Origin: Niastella soli | GTDB taxonomy: Bacteria; Bacteroidota; Bacteroidia; Chitinophagales; Chitinophagaceae | Length of the DNA stretch: 64,000 nt | Direction of reading: 5' to 3' | NCBI RefSeq assembly: GCF_017742245.1 | Contig: NZ_JAGHKO010000011.1 | Coordinates: 186,001 to 250,000, forward strand | In this document: one piece after another, positions 22,882 through 32,192 of the stretch | Position numbering within the stretch: position 1 is the first letter of the stretch | Layout: every line of letters starts with the position of its first letter | Notes under the pieces: model-generated | What the model was told of the DNA's origin: nothing | Databases searched by the model: none | What the model saw: the letters and a program-made list of their open reading frames with translations, nothing else | Position numbers and translations under genes: made by a program

Positions 22882-23946
22882 CTATCTATAATCAACCGCC
22901 AGTAACCCCGTACAGGGAATGGTGCATTGTTTTTGATGGCTTTCAAAGGCCAGTTCTATCAGCCGGATGGTGTTATAACCATGTTCAATTCTTTCCTGCA
23001 CCGGTCTGCCGTTCACCAGACTTTCATACAGGTTGTAGTAATAGGCGGCATAGTCTCCTCTAAAGGAAGGAAAAGGCCCGCGAATCAGTTGTCCTTTAAT
23101 TTCTGTATGCAGCGTGCCATAAAATTCTTCTTTTTCCTTGCCCCAGTTCTCCCCAACAGGTAATTCACCGGCGCGCAACAGCGCTTCCTGCGGATCTTCG
23201 CCCGATTTTACAAACGATCCTTTGGTGCCATGGATCAAATAGCGCGGCCCGGGTTCCCGCACCAGCATACCCGCCTGCAGTATTACTTTTAAAAAGCCAT
23301 AATCGAGCCGAAGGTCAAAGTAATCATCCACTTTGGCATGAGGTCGTTGTTTCCGGATGTCGGCAGTAATGGTTTGTGGCATGCCAAATAAATATAAAAC
23401 CTGGTCAAGCAGGTGGGGGCCAAGATCGAACAAAATACCACTGCCTGGTAATACATTTTCACGCCAGGCTTGTGGCCGCGCCTCGGCGCGATACCGGTCG
23501 TAATGCCCTTCAAAAGTGTGTACCTCACCCAGTAGCTTTTTGTCGAGAATTTCCCGGATGGTAAAAAAATCGCTCACATAGCGGCGGTTCTGATATACAC
23601 TTAATATTTTACTATTACTATTGGCGATCTCCAGTAGTTGTAAGGCTTCTTTGGAGGTATTTGTCACTGGCTTTTCCAGTACCACATGTTTGCCGGCTTC
23701 CAGTGCTGCCTTGGCATAAGGGAAATGCGTTTCATTGGGCGTGGTGATCACTACCAGGTCGATCTCCTCATTTTGCAGCAGTGCTGAAAAATCTTTCACC
23801 ACCTGCACAAAAGGATATAATTGTTTTGATTCCTGTTTATTCCGTTCTACCACAGCAACCAGTTGGTAGTTGTTATTGGTGGTTATAAAAGGGGCATGAA
23901 ATACTTTGGCAGATATTCCAAAACCAACAAGGCCTACTTTGATCAT
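22882..23946 (-). CDS. Gfo/Idh/MocA-family oxidoreductase
   Basis: This 354-residue enzyme is an NAD(P)-dependent sugar or inositol dehydrogenase of the Gfo/Idh/MocA family. The N-terminal Rossmann fold starts with KVGLVGFGISAKVFHAPF. The catalytic EKPVTN (Glu-Lys-Pro) motif is near residue 95, and FDLGPHLLDQVLYLFG near 170-186 carries the catalytic Asp/His pair. The C-terminal alpha/beta domain is complete. The opening GFGISAKVFHAPFI is the form found in scyllo-inositol-dehydrogenase and YdgJ-type members. The substrate cannot be fixed. It is on the same strand as, and downstream of, the D-threonine-aldolase-like gene, separated by a word-repeat array. Confidence 0.88.
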   Translation of the reverse strand: MIKVGLVGFGISAKVFHAPFITTNNNYQLVAVVERNKQESKQLYPFVQVVKDFSALLQNEEIDLVVITTPNETHFPYAKAALEAGKHVVLEKPVTNTSKEALQLLEIANSNSKILSVYQNRRYVSDFFTIREILDKKLLGEVHTFEGHYDRYRAEARPQAWRENVLPGSGILFDLGPHLLDQVLYLFGMPQTITADIRKQRPHAKVDDYFDLRLDYGFLKVILQAGMLVREPGPRYLIHGTKGSFVKSGEDPQEALLRAGELPVGENWGKEKEEFYGTLHTEIKGQLIRGPFPSFRGDYAAYYYNLYESLVNGRPVQERIEHGYNTIRLIELAFESHQKQCTIPCTGLLAVDYR

Positions 23947-23980
23947 GGTTTTTCTTTTATAAAAGTATCATTAGTGAATA

Positions 23981-24129
23981 AAGAGTTATTAAGTTCGTAG
24001 GTTCTTAAGTTCAAAAGTTAGATAAAAACAATACGTACCAAAGAACTTAATAACCTAATAACTTATAAACCTGAAACCCAGAACTTTGAACTAAAAACTT
24101 ACAAACTAAATAACTACGAACTAAATAAC
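23981..24129. repeat. Word-repeat inverted array (AAGTTNNTAA / TTAANNACTT words)
   Basis: Left words GTTATTAAGTTCGTAGGTTC and TTAAGTTC face right words GAACTTAATAACC, GAACTAAATAAC and ACTTACAAACT. It fills the gap between the D-threonine-aldolase-like gene and the Gfo/Idh gene. Confidence 0.65.
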
Positions 24130-25239
24130 TTACAAACTGATCTTCCTATCGCGGGCAACTATCTTCCATTCTCCGGTGAGTTTCCCATTTTCAACAGTAT
24201 ACCCTCGCTCATGCAATGCAACGGTTGGACAAACATGCATCGGAATGCCATACAATACATCGCCAGGTTTAAAGGAATGGCCTTCGCCGGCAAATAAGAC
24301 CAGGTGTTCTTCGCTATGAGATACTGCTTTTAGTTCCGGTGCCTGGGGAAAGAAAACCCTTTTGGTTATTTCATTTTCAGCGGCAACTGATTTATGGCCC
24401 AGGTCAACACAAATATGGGTGCTGTTGGGCAATGACACCACACGGGTTACTACAATGGCAGCAATTTGAAAAGGTTGTTCGGTGCATTGATCGAGGTAAC
24501 TTTTATCCCAGAAAACAAAAGTGCCCGGACTGCATTCCACCACCGGTCGTTTGGCGTGAATGGAATAACTGGGCGAGCCACCGGCAATAACGTTTATCTT
24601 GTTATAGCCGTTCTTTTGCAGTGTCTGTAACAACTCTTCTACTTTAGCAAAAGCTTCATTGCTTACGGCTGCACGTTCTTCCAGGGTGCCGCGGGTATGT
24701 CCGTCATAGGCATGCAACCCCGCAACAGACAGGCCCTTGGTTTGCGCGCAATATTTGTATAATTCAATGGCTGGTTGATCCGGGGTAATGCCCGTACGGT
24801 TCTGCCCGATATTTAAATCGATATATACTGAAATGGTAGCGTGCACCGCAGCAAAAGCTTTAGCTATAGCTTCAGCGCAGGGGATATTATCGACCAGACA
24901 GGAAAAATGGGTGTTGGAGTATTGTTGCGTTACTTTAACAAAGCGGGCCAGTTTAGGACCAATAGGTTGATAGGCCAGCACCACATCAGGCGCGCCGCAT
25001 TGACCCAGCATTTCGGCTTCAGCAATAGTAGCACATTTAAATTTGGTAATGCCGGCAGCCAGCATCAGCTGCGTGGCTTCTTTTGTTTTGTGGGTCTTTG
25101 CATGCGGACGCAGGCGTTGCACATCATCGATCATTTCTTTCAGGGTATCAATATTGGCCTTAACCCGTTCAGGAAATATTACCAGGGCGGGCGTATCCAG
25201 TTTGTCGATATCCTCGATCAAATACCAGTTTGTATCCAT
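24130..25239 (-). CDS. D-threonine aldolase / D-serine dehydratase-like PLP enzyme
   Basis: This 369-residue enzyme belongs to the fold-type III PLP family that includes DSD1-type D-serine dehydratase and D-threonine aldolase. The N-terminal alanine-racemase-like barrel carries the PLP lysine in RPHAKTHKTKEA. Other landmarks are the SVYIDLNIGQNRTGI strand and AYDGHTRG. The C-terminal domain has HVCPTVALHERGY, the His-x-Cys zinc site expected of this group. These enzymes split D-beta-hydroxy amino acids, for example D-threonine to glycine and acetaldehyde, or dehydrate D-serine. An upstream ATG at 25335 would add 32 poorly structured residues; the ATG at 25239, which starts MDTNWYLIEDID, fits the family. 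The GntP-family permease lies just upstream and may supply the substrate. Confidence 0.8.
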   Translation of the reverse strand: MDTNWYLIEDIDKLDTPALVIFPERVKANIDTLKEMIDDVQRLRPHAKTHKTKEATQLMLAAGITKFKCATIAEAEMLGQCGAPDVVLAYQPIGPKLARFVKVTQQYSNTHFSCLVDNIPCAEAIAKAFAAVHATISVYIDLNIGQNRTGITPDQPAIELYKYCAQTKGLSVAGLHAYDGHTRGTLEERAAVSNEAFAKVEELLQTLQKNGYNKINVIAGGSPSYSIHAKRPVVECSPGTFVFWDKSYLDQCTEQPFQIAAIVVTRVVSLPNSTHICVDLGHKSVAAENEITKRVFFPQAPELKAVSHSEEHLVLFAGEGHSFKPGDVLYGIPMHVCPTVALHERGYTVENGKLTGEWKIVARDRKISL

Positions 25240-25376
25240 GGTTGGTTTTTTATATTCGTGCACTGACAGAAGGCAATTGTACAGTAATGCTGCCGGAAAT
25301 TTTTCAGGTTTGCCGTTTGCCGTTTCACGTTCCAACCAAAGGTAAGTATTATAGCAGGTACGAAAATAGCGGCCCG

Positions 25377-26693
25377 TTACACAAAAATATCCATGATCAA
25401 AACTCCAATGAGTCCCATAACTGAAACAATGGTCTCCATCATTGACCAGGAGCGGATGGTATCGCGGATGCTGAGGTTGAAATATTCTTTATACATCCAG
25501 AAACCGGAATCATTTACATGGGAGAACAACAAGCTTCCGGCGCCAATTGACAATACCATCAGATTGGGATTAACCTGCATTTGCGGAATAATGGGCCCGA
25601 TGATCCCGGCAGCGGTGAGACCCGCTACGGTAGCAGAGCCAACGCAAATGCGAATTACCCCGGCTATCAGCCAGCCCAGTAACAGCGGATGCACAGGCCA
25701 GCCTTTTATGCTTTCAGCAATGGTAGTGCTTACGCCACTGTCGGTGAACACCTGTTTTAGCACACCCGCGCCGGCTACCACCAGTAAGATCAACGCCACA
25801 TCTTTTATGGCATCGCCATAAATATCCATGATCATTTTTATCGGTTTGCCGGTATGAAGACCTAAGGAAAAAGTAGCTATCAGCAGCGACAACAGCATCA
25901 CGATCACCGGATCGCTTATAAAATCATTCAACTGTTTCGGTGTGCCCGACAAAGACGTCACCAGGGGAATGATAGTGGTTATTGTTAACAGGATCACCGG
26001 CAGCAGGGCCGTTAAAAAACTATTGGCGGCATGCGGCAGGTCTGCATTGGCGATCACTTTGGGTTGAAACGTTTGCAATGGTTCACTTCGAATATGCTTC
26101 AGGGTTTTGGAAAAAAGTGGTCCGGCCACAATAATGGCTGGCACGGCCAGCATGATACCGTATAACAGGGTAAGACCCATATTGGCTTTCAGTTGCGTTA
26201 CCAGTGCGGTGGGCGAGGGGTGGGGCGGTAAAAAGCCATGGGTCACCGATAAGGCGGCCAGCATGGGCAAGCCAATATATACAGCGGGAAGTTTGTATTG
26301 GTATACAACCGAAAAAATAAGAGGCACCATTAACACAAATCCTACATTATAATACAGGGGAATGCCCACTACAAAACCAGTTACCATTAATGCCCATTGC
26401 AGGTGTTTTTCTCCAAAAGTGCGCATGAGCACCTGGGTGATCTTTTGGGCAGCGCCGCTTTCTGCCACCAGCTTCCCAAGCATGGCGCCCAGGCCAATGA
26501 TCACAACCAGCGAACCCAATGTATCGCCAATGCCTTTTTGTACAGAAGTGGTGATCTTATTTAACGGAATGCCGAGCCAAAGGCCGGCACCTATGGAAAC
26601 AATAAGAAAGGCTAAAAATGGATTGAATTTTGCCCAGGATATAAGCAACACCAGCGCAATTATGCAGGTAAAGACAATAAGTATTGTTGTCAT
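25377..26693 (-). CDS. GntP-family permease (gluconate or D-serine type)
   Basis: This 438-residue inner-membrane protein has about 12 membrane helices and matches the GntP family of proton symporters. GIGDTLGSLVVIIGLGAMLGK near the start, LPPHPSPTALV in the middle, SATVAGLTAAGII and the closing SHVNDSGFWMYKEYFNLS are strong family motifs. The family takes up gluconate but also includes DsdX, a D-serine transporter. The neighbouring D-threonine-aldolase-like gene lies 137 bases downstream on the same strand, so a D-hydroxy-amino-acid substrate is plausible. The ATG at 26693 is chosen; an upstream ATG at 26753 would add a non-hydrophobic Tyr-rich tail. Confidence 0.88.
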   Translation of the reverse strand: MTTILIVFTCIIALVLLISWAKFNPFLAFLIVSIGAGLWLGIPLNKITTSVQKGIGDTLGSLVVIIGLGAMLGKLVAESGAAQKITQVLMRTFGEKHLQWALMVTGFVVGIPLYYNVGFVLMVPLIFSVVYQYKLPAVYIGLPMLAALSVTHGFLPPHPSPTALVTQLKANMGLTLLYGIMLAVPAIIVAGPLFSKTLKHIRSEPLQTFQPKVIANADLPHAANSFLTALLPVILLTITTIIPLVTSLSGTPKQLNDFISDPVIVMLLSLLIATFSLGLHTGKPIKMIMDIYGDAIKDVALILLVVAGAGVLKQVFTDSGVSTTIAESIKGWPVHPLLLGWLIAGVIRICVGSATVAGLTAAGIIGPIIPQMQVNPNLMVLSIGAGSLLFSHVNDSGFWMYKEYFNLSIRDTIRSWSMMETIVSVMGLIGVLIMDIFV

Positions 26694-26759
26694 GGTATAT
26701 GGATATGGCAAGTAATGGTAGCGGGTATACGAAATTCCCCAACTAGTGGTCATATTTCC

Positions 26760-27288
26760 CCCCGCTACTAATATAGCATTCTTTTACCGAAAGGCAATGC
26801 GGAAAGGGCAGAGGGGAGAAGGCAGAGGGCAGAGAAGAAAGGCAAAAGGCAATAGGCAATGGGGAAAAGGCAATAGGAAGATGCCTCACGAAATCGTCAA
26901 ACGTCAAACGGGAAACGTGAAAGGGTTCGCGACAATCGAGATGCTCTTCGGCAATCGGCAATCCTGAATCGGCAATGGGTTCTCGAAATTCGAGCCTTCC
27001 GCCAACTGGCGAATGAAAACGTGAAAAAACGCCCCTCGCTTCGCTCGGATCTGTGGACTTAGAACTCAAAGACCAACGAAACAAAAAATAGAGAACTAAA
27101 ACCATAGAACAGAGAATCGTAAACTCTGAACCCTGAACTCGGAATCCTGAACCTGGGACTTTCAACTTTGTATAAAGAGAGAACCACCCGTTGTCGGAGG
27201 CCCACTTATAAACTATGCTTTCATCTCTGCCCTCTGCCTTCCTGATCAACTGATCACTGGTCAACTTTACCAACTTATACCTAACTTG
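26760..27288. repeat. Long word-repeat region with a 17-base inverted repeat
   Basis: About 530 bases of changing short words: GGCAGAGGGCAGAG, GGCAATAGGCAATGG, CGGCAATCCTGAATCGGC, then GAACTCGGAATCCTGAACC. AAGGCAGAGGGCAGAGA (26819-26835) has an exact complement at 27224-27240, about 390 bases away. A minus-strand frame of 176 codons over it reads as repeat translation and is not a gene. Confidence 0.7.
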
Positions 27289-27293
27289 GCGCT

Positions 27294-28301
27294 ATGGATT
27301 CACTTACGCATATAGTATTAGGTGCTTGTATCGGTGAAGTGTTTATTGGGAAAAAGTTCGGCAAGCGGGCTTTGTTGTTGGGGGCAGTGGCGCAAAGCCT
27401 GCCCGATATAGATTTTGTTGCTTCGTTCTGGATGACGCCCACCCAGGACCTGATTGCCCACCGGGGCATTACCCATTCGTTATTGTTCCTTTTGCTGGTT
27501 ACACCATTGTTGGCCTGGCTGGCCAACCGGTGGCGCCGGCCCCATAATATTGCCTTTACTACCTGGCTTTGTTTTTTTGCTACGGAACTATTGACGCATC
27601 TGGCGCTTGATTGCTTTAATGCCTATGGCACCGGGTTATTGGAGCCCTTCTCGCACCAGCGGTTTTGTGTGCATGCCATGTTTGTGGCCGACCCATTGTT
27701 TACCATTTTACCGCTGATTGTTTCAATAGCCTTGTTATTTATGAAGACCGATCACAAAAGAAAACGCTGGGCGGCGATAGCCATCGGCTGGTGCGTTTTC
27801 TATTTGTTTATTGATGTAGTGAATAAATCGATTGTTGAAGGCGCCGTAAAACGGGTGACCGGACAAAAGCATATTACCTACCGGCGGCATTTTACTACGC
27901 CAACGCCTTTAAATAACCTGTTGTGGTATGTGGTGCTGGAAGACGATAAGGGGTACCATATCGGCTACAGATCGGTGTTCGACCGGAAGGAGGATATTGA
28001 CTTTACTTATTTTCCCCGCAATGATTCCTTATTAAACCCGGTGAAAGACCTGGATGAGCTGAAGGACCTGTTTATCTTTTCTCAGGGTTATTATACCATT
28101 GAGAAGGATGGGAAAACGCTCGTATTTAATGACCTTCGTTTTGGGCAAATGATAGGCTGGTACAAACCAAGGGCGGGTTTTGTGTTTCATTATTATCTGC
28201 AACGGCCTTATGGCAATGATATGATCGTACAACGCGGCCGCTTTGCCAACTGGGATAAAGCGGTGTTTATGTCAATGTTGCATCGGATAAAGGGGGAGTA
28301 G
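27294..28301 (+). CDS. YdjM/YbcI-like membrane-bound metal-dependent hydrolase family protein
   Basis: This 335-residue protein matches the membrane-bound metal-dependent hydrolase family (YdjM type). The N-terminus has MDSLTHIVLGACIGEVF with the conserved Thr-His, then SLPDIDF and AHRGITHSLLF, which hold the Asp/His metal ligands. LLTHLALDCFNAYGTGLLEPF follows at about 100-120. There are about four membrane helices in residues 60-190. The C-terminal 140 residues form a soluble beta-rich part (YHIGYRSVFDRKEDIDFTYFPRND) found in longer members. The biochemical role of the family is not settled. It stands alone and is followed by a GC-rich structured element. Confidence 0.85.
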   Translation: MDSLTHIVLGACIGEVFIGKKFGKRALLLGAVAQSLPDIDFVASFWMTPTQDLIAHRGITHSLLFLLLVTPLLAWLANRWRRPHNIAFTTWLCFFATELLTHLALDCFNAYGTGLLEPFSHQRFCVHAMFVADPLFTILPLIVSIALLFMKTDHKRKRWAAIAIGWCVFYLFIDVVNKSIVEGAVKRVTGQKHITYRRHFTTPTPLNNLLWYVVLEDDKGYHIGYRSVFDRKEDIDFTYFPRNDSLLNPVKDLDELKDLFIFSQGYYTIEKDGKTLVFNDLRFGQMIGWYKPRAGFVFHYYLQRPYGNDMIVQRGRFANWDKAVFMSMLHRIKGE

Positions 28302-28307
28302 CTATAA

Positions 28308-28400
28308 GGAGCTCCCCACTGGCGAGGCCTGCTAACGGCCTGTTGCAGGTCCTGAACGGGCCTGCACTGAGTGGAGTCGGAGTGTCGCGGACGGCATTTT
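28308..28400. other. GC-rich structured intergenic element
   Basis: GCAGGTCC (28345-28352) pairs with GGGCCTGC (28358-28365, one G-T pair) around TGAAC. Flanking CCACT and AGTGG give an outer helix. The GC content contrasts with neighbouring spacers. No T-run follows, so it is not a classical terminator. Confidence 0.4.
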
Positions 28401-28406
28401 ATTAAC

Positions 28407-29591
28407 TCACCTGCTCTGCTTAAAGTAGAATGTAAATAAATAAACTATTATCCGCACCAGCCAGTAAGCACAATATTGAATAAACCGCTGGAAGAAGTTA
28501 TACTTTTTATTAAAACCATCAACCGTTACCAGCACGCAGTCATTTTCAATTACCGCTTCCAGCTTTTCGTTCACCAGGGAGGCAAATTCCACATCGTTTA
28601 CATCGATATTCAGCTCCACGCTGGCATATGCACTGATATCATTTACATTATACGAACCAATGGTGACCCATTTTTTATCGCGGGTAGCCATTTTGCCATG
28701 TAAAACGGCCTTGTTATATTCATACAATCTGATATTACGTTTCAGTAACCAACGGTACATATAACGTTCGGCATGTTTGGCCAGCGGCACATCCGATTTG
28801 CCGGCTACTATGACCTGGATATCTATATTGCGTTTTGCCGCCCTCGACAAGTGATGCCTGATGATGGTCCCCGGTAAAAAATACCCCGACATAATGATCA
28901 CGTTCGATGTGGCTTTTTTTAGCATATCGATATAGCTCCGTGAGATCTGGTTCTTGCTTTTAGCCCAATCGTTCCGGCGAATGCGAAGGAGTGTATTACC
29001 AGTATTAGGCAGGTTGGGTATATTATTCCGGAGCATTCTTTTAAATGTCATTTGACCGGGCTTTGTCCACAAGTCGGTACAGATTTTAAACAGAACGCCC
29101 GCTGCCGGTCCTTCCATATACAGCGCCCAGTCGAGCCATGCCGGTTCATCATGAATATCATTATAGCGATTGCTGATATTGATGCCGCCTACCAATCCAA
29201 AATGGCCATCAACCACCAATACCTTTTGGTGCATGCGGCGGCCAAAGTAAAAATGTTCGCTTTTTAAAAGCGGTTCAAAAAAGCGGAAGTGAACACCGGC
29301 TGTTTGTAATTCTTTAATAAATCCGGTCGATAATTCTTTGGAGGCATAGCCATCGGCCAGCAGGTAAACTTTAACGCCCCGTTTGGCAGCTTCCATCAGC
29401 GCGGCGCCTACCATTCTGCCGGTCTCATCACTTTCATAAATATATACCTGCAGGTGGACAGAGTGCTGTGCCAACTTGATCAATCGGGTGAGCACGGAGA
29501 AATATTCCCTGCCACCCCTGACCAGTTTTACTTTATTATAGGGAAGATAACCTGTAGAATTTTTATCGTAACCACGTAACATAGCTGCCAA
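28407..29591 (-). CDS. Phospholipase D-family protein, cardiolipin-synthase-like
   Basis: This 394-residue protein has both HKD motifs of the phospholipase D superfamily. The first is MHQKVLVVDGHFGLVGGINI at about 140, and the second VLHGKMATRDKKWVTIGSYN at about 300. The order and the GGINI/GSYN tails match bacterial cardiolipin synthases (ClsB-like), which join two phospholipids into cardiolipin. No long N-terminal membrane anchor is present; a short hydrophobic C-terminal stretch (YCAYWLVRIIVYLFTFYF) could attach it to the membrane. The gene is 56 bases downstream of FecR on the same strand. Confidence 0.82.
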   Translation of the reverse strand: MAAMLRGYDKNSTGYLPYNKVKLVRGGREYFSVLTRLIKLAQHSVHLQVYIYESDETGRMVGAALMEAAKRGVKVYLLADGYASKELSTGFIKELQTAGVHFRFFEPLLKSEHFYFGRRMHQKVLVVDGHFGLVGGINISNRYNDIHDEPAWLDWALYMEGPAAGVLFKICTDLWTKPGQMTFKRMLRNNIPNLPNTGNTLLRIRRNDWAKSKNQISRSYIDMLKKATSNVIIMSGYFLPGTIIRHHLSRAAKRNIDIQVIVAGKSDVPLAKHAERYMYRWLLKRNIRLYEYNKAVLHGKMATRDKKWVTIGSYNVNDISAYASVELNIDVNDVEFASLVNEKLEAVIENDCVLVTVDGFNKKYNFFQRFIQYCAYWLVRIIVYLFTFYFKQSR

Positions 29592-29647
29592 GCTACAAAA
29601 ATTATGTACGCGGTGTTAATGACTTTGAATGGGTTGCCGTCAGCTGA

Positions 29648-30868
29648 TTATTTTTTACCAGGGTGAACAGTAACGATGCGGTTCGAAATAGTGAACCTAA
29701 CGCCGCCCGTATACTCCAGCATTTGCAATACGGTCCATATGTCTGAAGCCCGTTGCACTTCGCCACTGAAATGCAGGGAGGGTACGCCTTTATCGTATGC
29801 CACATCCATGTCGTACCAGCGGGCCAGTTCATTCATGACCATATTGAGCGATGTGTTGCGGAAAACAAAATCCCCGTTCTTCCAGGCAATTTCCTGTTTT
29901 ATGTCGGCTTCTTCAACCGTAACATTGGAGTCTTTAGCTATGAGTTTTTTGCCAGGGGAAAGCATATTGGTTTTATTATTCCGGTTCACTTTTACCAGTC
30001 CTTCAACCACCGTTGTTAGCGAACGGTCATCTTCTTTATAGGCAGAAATGTTGAAGGCAGTACCAACAGCCTGAACTTCCATGTTGTCAACCGAAACGGT
30101 AAATGTTTTTTTGCGTCCGGAAGGCAGCAGCGAGGACTCTACTTCAAAATATCCTTCTCCGGAAAGGGCCACCCGGCGATCGGGGTTATTGAAGTGTATA
30201 GGGAATTGCAGGGTGGAAGCGGAGTTCAACCAGATATGAGAGCCATCTTCCAGAATAACCTCGTATTCGCCACCACGGGGTGTACGAATGGTGTTGAATA
30301 CAGTTGCATTTGAAGGTTCACCGGTTAATTTATATTCCAACAGTCCGTTCCTGATTTTTTTCACAACCACATTGCCTTGTTGGGCAACATCGCCATTATT
30401 CATTTCACTCAATGCAACGGTTGATCCATCGCCCAGGATCAATACTGCTTTTTTTGAATCAGGTGCAATACCAGGGGCTTTCTTTTGTGCTATTACTACA
30501 GATCTGGCGGCTGGTATTTGTGGCTTGTTTAAAGCAAAATAGGCGACCCCTCCGGCCACCAGGATGACTAATGCGGCAACCATGTACCACCAGATCCGGA
30601 AGTACAGGCGTTTGCCTGTCTGTTCAGTGATGAAGAGTTGCTGAGATAGTTTCTCATACGCCGCCTGATGGTCATAGGAGCTCAATTCGTTCAGGTCATT
30701 GCCCAGCTTCTCCTGATCGAGCATGTCTTCGTATAATTTATTGTTGTCGCCATTTTCCTGGAGCCAGGTTTCCAGCTCCTGCTGTTCCGTTGGGGTCAGC
30801 TTATCCTGCATGTTCCCAAGGATCAGCGAGGCGATGTAAGTTGCTTTTTCAATTTGTTGTTCATTCAT
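29648..30868 (-). CDS. FecR-family anti-sigma factor
   Basis: This 406-residue inner-membrane protein matches Bacteroidota FecR-type anti-sigma factors. The cytoplasmic N-terminal part (about 1-90) would hold the sigma factor, and one membrane helix spans about 95-115 (YMVAALVILVAGGVAYFAL). The periplasmic FecR domain follows, with TPRGGEYEVILEDGSHIWLN and the typical ALSGEGYFEV. The C-terminal DUF4974 domain (FRNTSLNMVMNELARWYDMDV) is the part that senses a TonB-dependent receptor. Its sigma factor is probably the gene at 33279, 2.4 kb upstream on the same strand. No SusC/SusD-type receptor follows, which is unusual. Confidence 0.9.
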   Translation of the reverse strand: MNEQQIEKATYIASLILGNMQDKLTPTEQQELETWLQENGDNNKLYEDMLDQEKLGNDLNELSSYDHQAAYEKLSQQLFITEQTGKRLYFRIWWYMVAALVILVAGGVAYFALNKPQIPAARSVVIAQKKAPGIAPDSKKAVLILGDGSTVALSEMNNGDVAQQGNVVVKKIRNGLLEYKLTGEPSNATVFNTIRTPRGGEYEVILEDGSHIWLNSASTLQFPIHFNNPDRRVALSGEGYFEVESSLLPSGRKKTFTVSVDNMEVQAVGTAFNISAYKEDDRSLTTVVEGLVKVNRNNKTNMLSPGKKLIAKDSNVTVEEADIKQEIAWKNGDFVFRNTSLNMVMNELARWYDMDVAYDKGVPSLHFSGEVQRASDIWTVLQMLEYTGGVRFTISNRIVTVHPGKK

Positions 30869-31279
30869 AAGAAAAGTTTAATACATGATTAATGGTGCTG
30901 GCTGCTGCTTCCCTTTTCAAATTCAATTTTGTGCAGCAAATTAGGTGTAGCGATTTGATGGTACTGTAAAAACAACATTTCATATGTATTGTACTAAAGG
31001 GTGTAGTGAAAATCTTTAATAAATTCCCGAAATCGTAAAATAATATTTAAGGAATGGGTAGGAATGCTAATGGTTTAGCCAATGGATTTAGTGTTTCTCT
31101 TAATATTATCGTAACAATCGAAGCTTCAGAAAGACAGCCCTCTAATATTATAAAACAAATAATACCTACGAATGATCTAATAAAATATCAAAAACCGAAA
31201 AAGTAATGATTGTAATCAAGCAAAGTATGGTAATTGTTAATATGAATGGGTATTTATTGATAAGTTGCTAATCAGATGA

Positions 31280-31490
31280 TGAGTTGCAAGGATAACTTAT
31301 TTACAAGTTAACACATTAACTGGTTACTCAATACGGAGTGGAAAAGTTGATCAGTTGATCTGTTGACCAGTTGATCAGGTTAAAGGCAAATAAACACATT
31401 AATTGATTATTCAATACACTGTCTACAAGTTGAAAAGTTGACTAGTTGACCAGTTGATCAGGAAGGCATGTTGATAAGGTTGACTGGGTT
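31280..31490. repeat. Word-repeat array (GTTGATCAG / AACACATTAA words)
   Basis: AAGTTGATCAGTTGATCTGT and the later AGTTGACCAGTTGATCAGG are near copies, as are the two blocks holding ACACATTAACTGGTTACTCAAT and its relative. The two blocks are about 90 bases apart. Confidence 0.6.
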
Positions 31491-31539
31491 GATAAGGATG
31501 ATAAAGGAAGTAGGAAGTTGATCAGACAGCTGGTGGCTT

Positions 31540-32170
31540 GAGGTGTTGGCCTGAAGAAGAAGTCTCAATGCGAAGTAAGCGGAGTTAGCAGATGACGAGA
31601 ACGGAGTAGGTAGATATACGAGGTATATTGATTTATAGAAAGTCTACAGCAAGGCAAGAAAGGCGAAGCGTTTGCGAGCCTTGAGCGGTATAAGCGAGTT
31701 GTGTAATAGGCGACGGTTCGTGTTTCAGGTATACTTGGTAGTTTATGGTTCGCCGCATAAAGCGAGAAAAACGACACGTAGCGAACCATGAGTGAGTAAG
31801 TCTGCTATGTAATAAGGTAGAATGCGTAGCGAAGGATGTTGAAAGTGTACGAGGTGCGCTAAGTGAAAGATGAAGCGTAGCGAGTCGAGAGGGAAGTAGC
31901 TCAACTATGTAATAAAGCAGGTAAGTATTCGAAGTATAACTTGTATTTATTTGGTGCCGCATGAAGCGAGAATGGTGAAAGGCGTACAGAGTGCGCGCAA
32001 AGTAGGAAAAGCAACACGTAGCGAGTCATGAGCAGTATTGCGATCGAAATCAAAGTGTAGAAAGTGTGGGAAGTAAGAAAGTTAAATCGAGCAGCGCGAA
32101 GCGGAGCGAGTAACCCTGAAGATCGGGGAGAAATAATTTGCAAAGTAGTAAGGTTAAAACGAGCAACATG
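31540..32170. repeat. Purine-rich degenerate repeat zone with CGTAGCGA motifs
   Basis: CGTAGCGA occurs exactly at 31777, 31825, 31876 and 32017. CTATGTAATAA occurs at 31805 and 31905. Two larger blocks with GCCGCAT-AAGCGAGAA followed by a CACGTAGCGA-type motif and an ATGAG (about 31750 and 31955) look like diverged copies. The composition differs sharply from coding DNA on both sides. Confidence 0.55.
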
Positions 32171-32192
32171 GAACGAATCGACCCATGCAAAG

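Noticed and set aside
26743-27273. 176-codon minus-strand frame
   Set aside because: It is a translation of word-repeat DNA (repeated Pro-Leu-Pro-Ile-Ala-Phe-type runs) with no domain.
31565-32143. Three short minus-strand frames (74-109 codons)
   Set aside because: They are rich in Ser, Leu, Tyr and Thr, follow the repeat zone and lack any domain or proper start context.
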